In this document: one piece after another, positions 61,609-64,000 of the stretch
Numbering within the stretch: position 1 is the first letter of the stretch
Layout: the number at the start of each line of letters is the position of its first letter
Assembly: GCF_019737615.1 (NCBI RefSeq)
Contig: NZ_JAHKKS010000002.1
Coordinates: 496,001-560,000 of the forward strand
Direction: 5' to 3'
Source: Sphingobium xanthum
Lineage (GTDB): Bacteria; Pseudomonadota; Alphaproteobacteria; Sphingomonadales; Sphingomonadaceae
Length of the DNA: 64,000 nucleotides
Position numbers and translations under genes: made by a program
The notes under the pieces: model-generated
Told to the model about the DNA's origin: nothing
What the model saw: only the letters and a program-made list of their open reading frames with translations
Databases searched by the model: none

Positions 61609-63698
61609 ACATCTTCCCGGCCAATTTCAGCGGGCGCAAGCGCGTCGAGCTGATCCGCCAGACCGAGGCTGCCGAGTGCGGGCTAGCCAGTCTGGCAATG
61701 ATCGCCAATTGGCACGGCCATGATGTCGATCTCAACATTCTGCGGCAGCGCTTCGGCGTGAGCGCGCGCGGCATGAGCCTGCGCCAGCTCATGCAGACGG
61801 CGGACGGCATGCACCTGCTCAGTCGCCCGCTAAAGCTGGAGCTGGCCGGGCTTCACCTGCTCAATCTGCCGGCGATTCTGCACTGGGATCTCAACCATTT
61901 CGTGGTGCTGGAGCGAGTCGAGCGCGATCGAGCGCTGGTGATCGATCCGGCCGGGACCGAGCGCTGGTACGATCATGCCGAGCTTGGCCGACACTTCAGC
62001 GGCGTCGCGCTGGAGCTGCGCCCGTCGCACGATTTCCAGCCGATCGACGCCAGGCGCAAGCTGCGCTTCTCGGACCTCTGGAGCGGCATTACGGGCTTCC
62101 GCCGTGCGCTGGTCCAGACGATCATCCTCAGCATCGTCATGCAGGCCTATATCCTCGCCACGCCCTTCTATCTGCGCGCGGCCGTGGACGAGGCGCTGCC
62201 CGCGCTCGACACCAATTTGCTGGTGACGCTGGCGATCGGTTTCGCCGCGCTCGCCGTGATCGGCGCGGGCGCGGCGCTATTGCGCAAGTTCGTTCTGCTC
62301 TCGTCCGGTGCGGCGCTCTCCTACGGCGTCACCTCCAATCTCGCCCGGCGCCTGTTCCGCCTGCCGATCGCCTGGTTCGAGAAGCGCAAGGTCGGCGATA
62401 TTATCACCAAGCTTCAGTCGGTTCTGCCGATCCAGCGATTCCTCATCGAAAGTGCGCCGCTCGCGCTCATCGACGGGCTGCTCTCGATCCTGACGCTCGG
62501 CATGATGCTTTTGACCGCGCCGCTGCTGGCGCTCGTCACCCTGGTCGGGCTGCTCATTTACAGCGTCATTCGCCTTGCCCTGCTGCGCGAAGAAAAGCTG
62601 CGCGAGGCGGACTATGTGAAGGCGCTTGGCCGTGAGCAAGGCGCGATCATCGAGACATTACGTGGCATCGTCACCCTGCGCCTCGCCGGACGGGAAGCGA
62701 TGCGCCATGCCTATTGGCAGAACCGCCTGACCGATGCACTGGGCGCCCGCTATCTGCACGAGCGCGTCAAGGCCTGGCACGAGACGGCGCGTGTGCTGAT
62801 TCCGGCGGTCGAGCTGGTCATCATCGTCTATCTGGCGATCAGCGGCAGCATGGCCGGCGCGCTCAGCCTCGGCACGCTGTTCGCGTATCTCGCCTATCGT
62901 CAGCAGTTCGTCACCGCGGGCCAGTCCCTGCTCGACGAAGGCATCAAGCTGCGACTGCTCGACCTGCATCTCGATCAACTCGCCGACATCGCCCAGAGCG
63001 ACGAAGATGGCGGCTTCTCCGAGCCGCTGACCCAGCCGAAATTCGAGGGGCGCATCGAACTGCGCAACATTCATTTCAGCTATGGCCCGCATGATCCGCT
63101 GGTCCTTGCGGGGGCCGATCTCTCGATCGCGCCGGGCGACTATATCGCGATCACCGGGCCATCAGGCGGGGGCAAGACGACGCTTGCCAAGATCATCCTC
63201 GGCTTGATCGACCCGATCGAGGGCCAGGTGCTGATCGATGGGCGACCGCTCAGCCAATATGGCCGCCGCGCGTTCCGCCAGCATGTCGCCGCCGTGCTGC
63301 AGGACGATGTACTCTACGCCGGCTCGATCGCGGACAATGTCGCCTCCTTCGAGGAGGTGGATCACGAGCGGCTGACGCAATGCCTGAAGGCGGCCGCGAT
63401 CTTCGATGACATCGAGGCGATGCCGATGCGCCACCATACCCTGGTCGGCGACATGGGCTCCACACTCTCAGGCGGACAGCGCCAGCGCGTGCTGCTGGCG
63501 CGCGCGCTTTACCGTCAGCCGGACCTGCTGCTGCTTGATGAAGGCACAGCCCATCTCGATCTGGAGCATGAGGCGCAGGTCAATCGCGCTATCGGCGATC
63601 TCGGCATCACCCGTATCATCATCGCGCACCGGCCCCAGACCATCGCCGCAGCCAGCCGGGTCGTGCGGCTCGTCGCCGGGAAGATCGATGCGGACTGA
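61605..63698 (+). CDS. Peptidase-containing ABC exporter (C39 peptidase, PCAT) for the double-glycine peptide
   Basis: A 697-aa protein with three parts. Residues ~15-120 are a C39 peptidase with an intact site: Gln19, Cys25 (AECGLASLAM), His98 (DLNHFVVL) and Asp114 (VIDPAG). Residues ~160-430 hold six membrane helices. Residues ~480-697 are the ATPase: Walker A GPSGGGKTT, signature LSGGQRQRVLLARAL, Walker B LLLLDEGTAHLD, switch His IIAHRPQT. It cuts the leader after GG and exports the core with the HlyD partner. Start ATG 61,605 overlaps the adaptor stop. Length is typical for this family. Confidence 0.93.
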   Translation: MNIFPANFSGRKRVELIRQTEAAECGLASLAMIANWHGHDVDLNILRQRFGVSARGMSLRQLMQTADGMHLLSRPLKLELAGLHLLNLPAILHWDLNHFVVLERVERDRALVIDPAGTERWYDHAELGRHFSGVALELRPSHDFQPIDARRKLRFSDLWSGITGFRRALVQTIILSIVMQAYILATPFYLRAAVDEALPALDTNLLVTLAIGFAALAVIGAGAALLRKFVLLSSGAALSYGVTSNLARRLFRLPIAWFEKRKVGDIITKLQSVLPIQRFLIESAPLALIDGLLSILTLGMMLLTAPLLALVTLVGLLIYSVIRLALLREEKLREADYVKALGREQGAIIETLRGIVTLRLAGREAMRHAYWQNRLTDALGARYLHERVKAWHETARVLIPAVELVIIVYLAISGSMAGALSLGTLFAYLAYRQQFVTAGQSLLDEGIKLRLLDLHLDQLADIAQSDEDGGFSEPLTQPKFEGRIELRNIHFSYGPHDPLVLAGADLSIAPGDYIAITGPSGGGKTTLAKIILGLIDPIEGQVLIDGRPLSQYGRRAFRQHVAAVLQDDVLYAGSIADNVASFEEVDHERLTQCLKAAAIFDDIEAMPMRHHTLVGDMGSTLSGGQRQRVLLARALYRQPDLLLLDEGTAHLDLEHEAQVNRAIGDLGITRIIIAHRPQTIAAASRVVRLVAGKIDAD

Positions 63699-64000
63699 CA
63701 CGCTTTCGAGCCGGCCGTAACAGAATATCGATTGGGCCGGAGGTCGATGCGCGGAACCCGCCTTCCCGCCGCCCTGCCCTCTGTGTGATTATGATCAGAA
63801 ACGTCCTGTTTTGAAGGGCTTGGGGCAGCACTCCTCCTGCGCTCCAATCTTTTCCTACATTGATAGGGGTCCAGTGTTTTCCGGTGTTTGAGAAGAACTT
63901 CTTCATAGTTTTCTGTCAAAAAAACGGTCCCGGCGGGTCGCTCCGCCTCGAGAACGGACCATGTATCGATTACGCCTCCTCGCGGGGCTGACCAAGTCGG
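63699..64000. other. Downstream region and possible start of a cut-off gene
   Basis: No terminator with a clear T-run and no full gene is seen after the exporter. An ATG at 63,961 opens a frame (MYRLRLLAGLTKS) that is still open at the window edge; too little is visible to call it a gene. Confidence 0.3.

Noticed and set aside
1-64000. CRISPR arrays, IS elements, prophage or plasmid-origin sequences
   Set aside because: No regularly spaced repeats, transposase or integrase motifs, phage structural genes or iteron clusters were seen on reading both strands.

Overview
The window looks like a chromosomal segment of an alphaproteobacterium, most likely a member of the Sphingomonadaceae. The evidence is high-GC coding DNA with strong third-position bias, two large TonB-dependent receptors with sphingomonad-type plugs, a receptor next to a TPR-sulfotransferase, many TTG/GTG starts, and a dense catabolic gene complement. 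There is one tRNA (Lys, UUU). I see no integrase, transposase, CRISPR array or rRNA.

Region 1 (1-16.1 kb) is a surface-glycan type cluster. The plus strand carries a cut-off methyltransferase, an agmatine deiminase/N-carbamoylputrescine amidase pair, a small ABM protein, a Gfo/Idh/MocA dehydrogenase, a GmhA-like sugar isomerase, and two very large glycosyltransferase-type proteins (1130 aa, and 791 aa with a DUF115/GT42-like C-terminus). The minus strand carries two methyltransferases, a CMP-sugar type nucleotidyltransferase, a D-2-hydroxyacid dehydrogenase and an FAH/hydratase-fold protein. An inositol-monophosphatase family gene lies at the edge. Together they suggest synthesis, activation and transfer of an unusual sugar acid. 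Housekeeping folK and tRNA-Lys close the region.

Region 2 (17-38.6 kb) is a nitrogen/aromatic catabolic zone. A plus-strand run encodes a ribokinase-like kinase, RutA-like flavin monooxygenase, RutB-like cysteine hydrolase, 2-oxoglutarate dioxygenase, MFS carrier and M20-family hydrolase. It ends at a 773-aa protein that fuses an AraC-type regulator to a complete acetamidase/formamidase. A minus-strand operon follows: MFS, Rieske oxygenase, VOC, YgiD-like extradiol dioxygenase, free acetamidase, TauD-like dioxygenase and serine hydrolase. Upstream of it is a TonB receptor with one frameshift.

Region 3 (39.1-53.7 kb) is an eight-gene minus-strand operon: ABC importer, a NikR-family regulator, two DUF1989 proteins, urea/guanidine carboxylase and allophanate hydrolase. 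It would import and mineralise guanidine or urea to ammonia and CO2. A divergent operon holds two metallo-beta-lactamase-fold proteins (one with its HxHxDH motif erased) and a secreted beta-propeller; a di-iron hydroxylase follows. Three 26-bp inverted repeats with the layout TATTAC-N14-GTAATA (one with a single mismatch) lie in front of the regulator, in the divergent promoter and before the hydroxylase. They look like the operators of the NikR-like protein, which has lost three of the four nickel ligands.

Region 4 (53.9-59.6 kb) holds an intact TonB receptor, a TPR-sulfotransferase and an FAD-linked oxidase. Region 5 (60.1-63.7 kb) is a compact peptide-export system: a 35-codon gene with a textbook double-glycine leader and a 14-residue core, an intrinsic terminator, an HlyD-type adaptor and an ABC exporter with an intact C39 peptidase triad. 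The best candidates for undescribed biology are this peptide system, the AraC-acetamidase fusion, and the NikR-like regulon.
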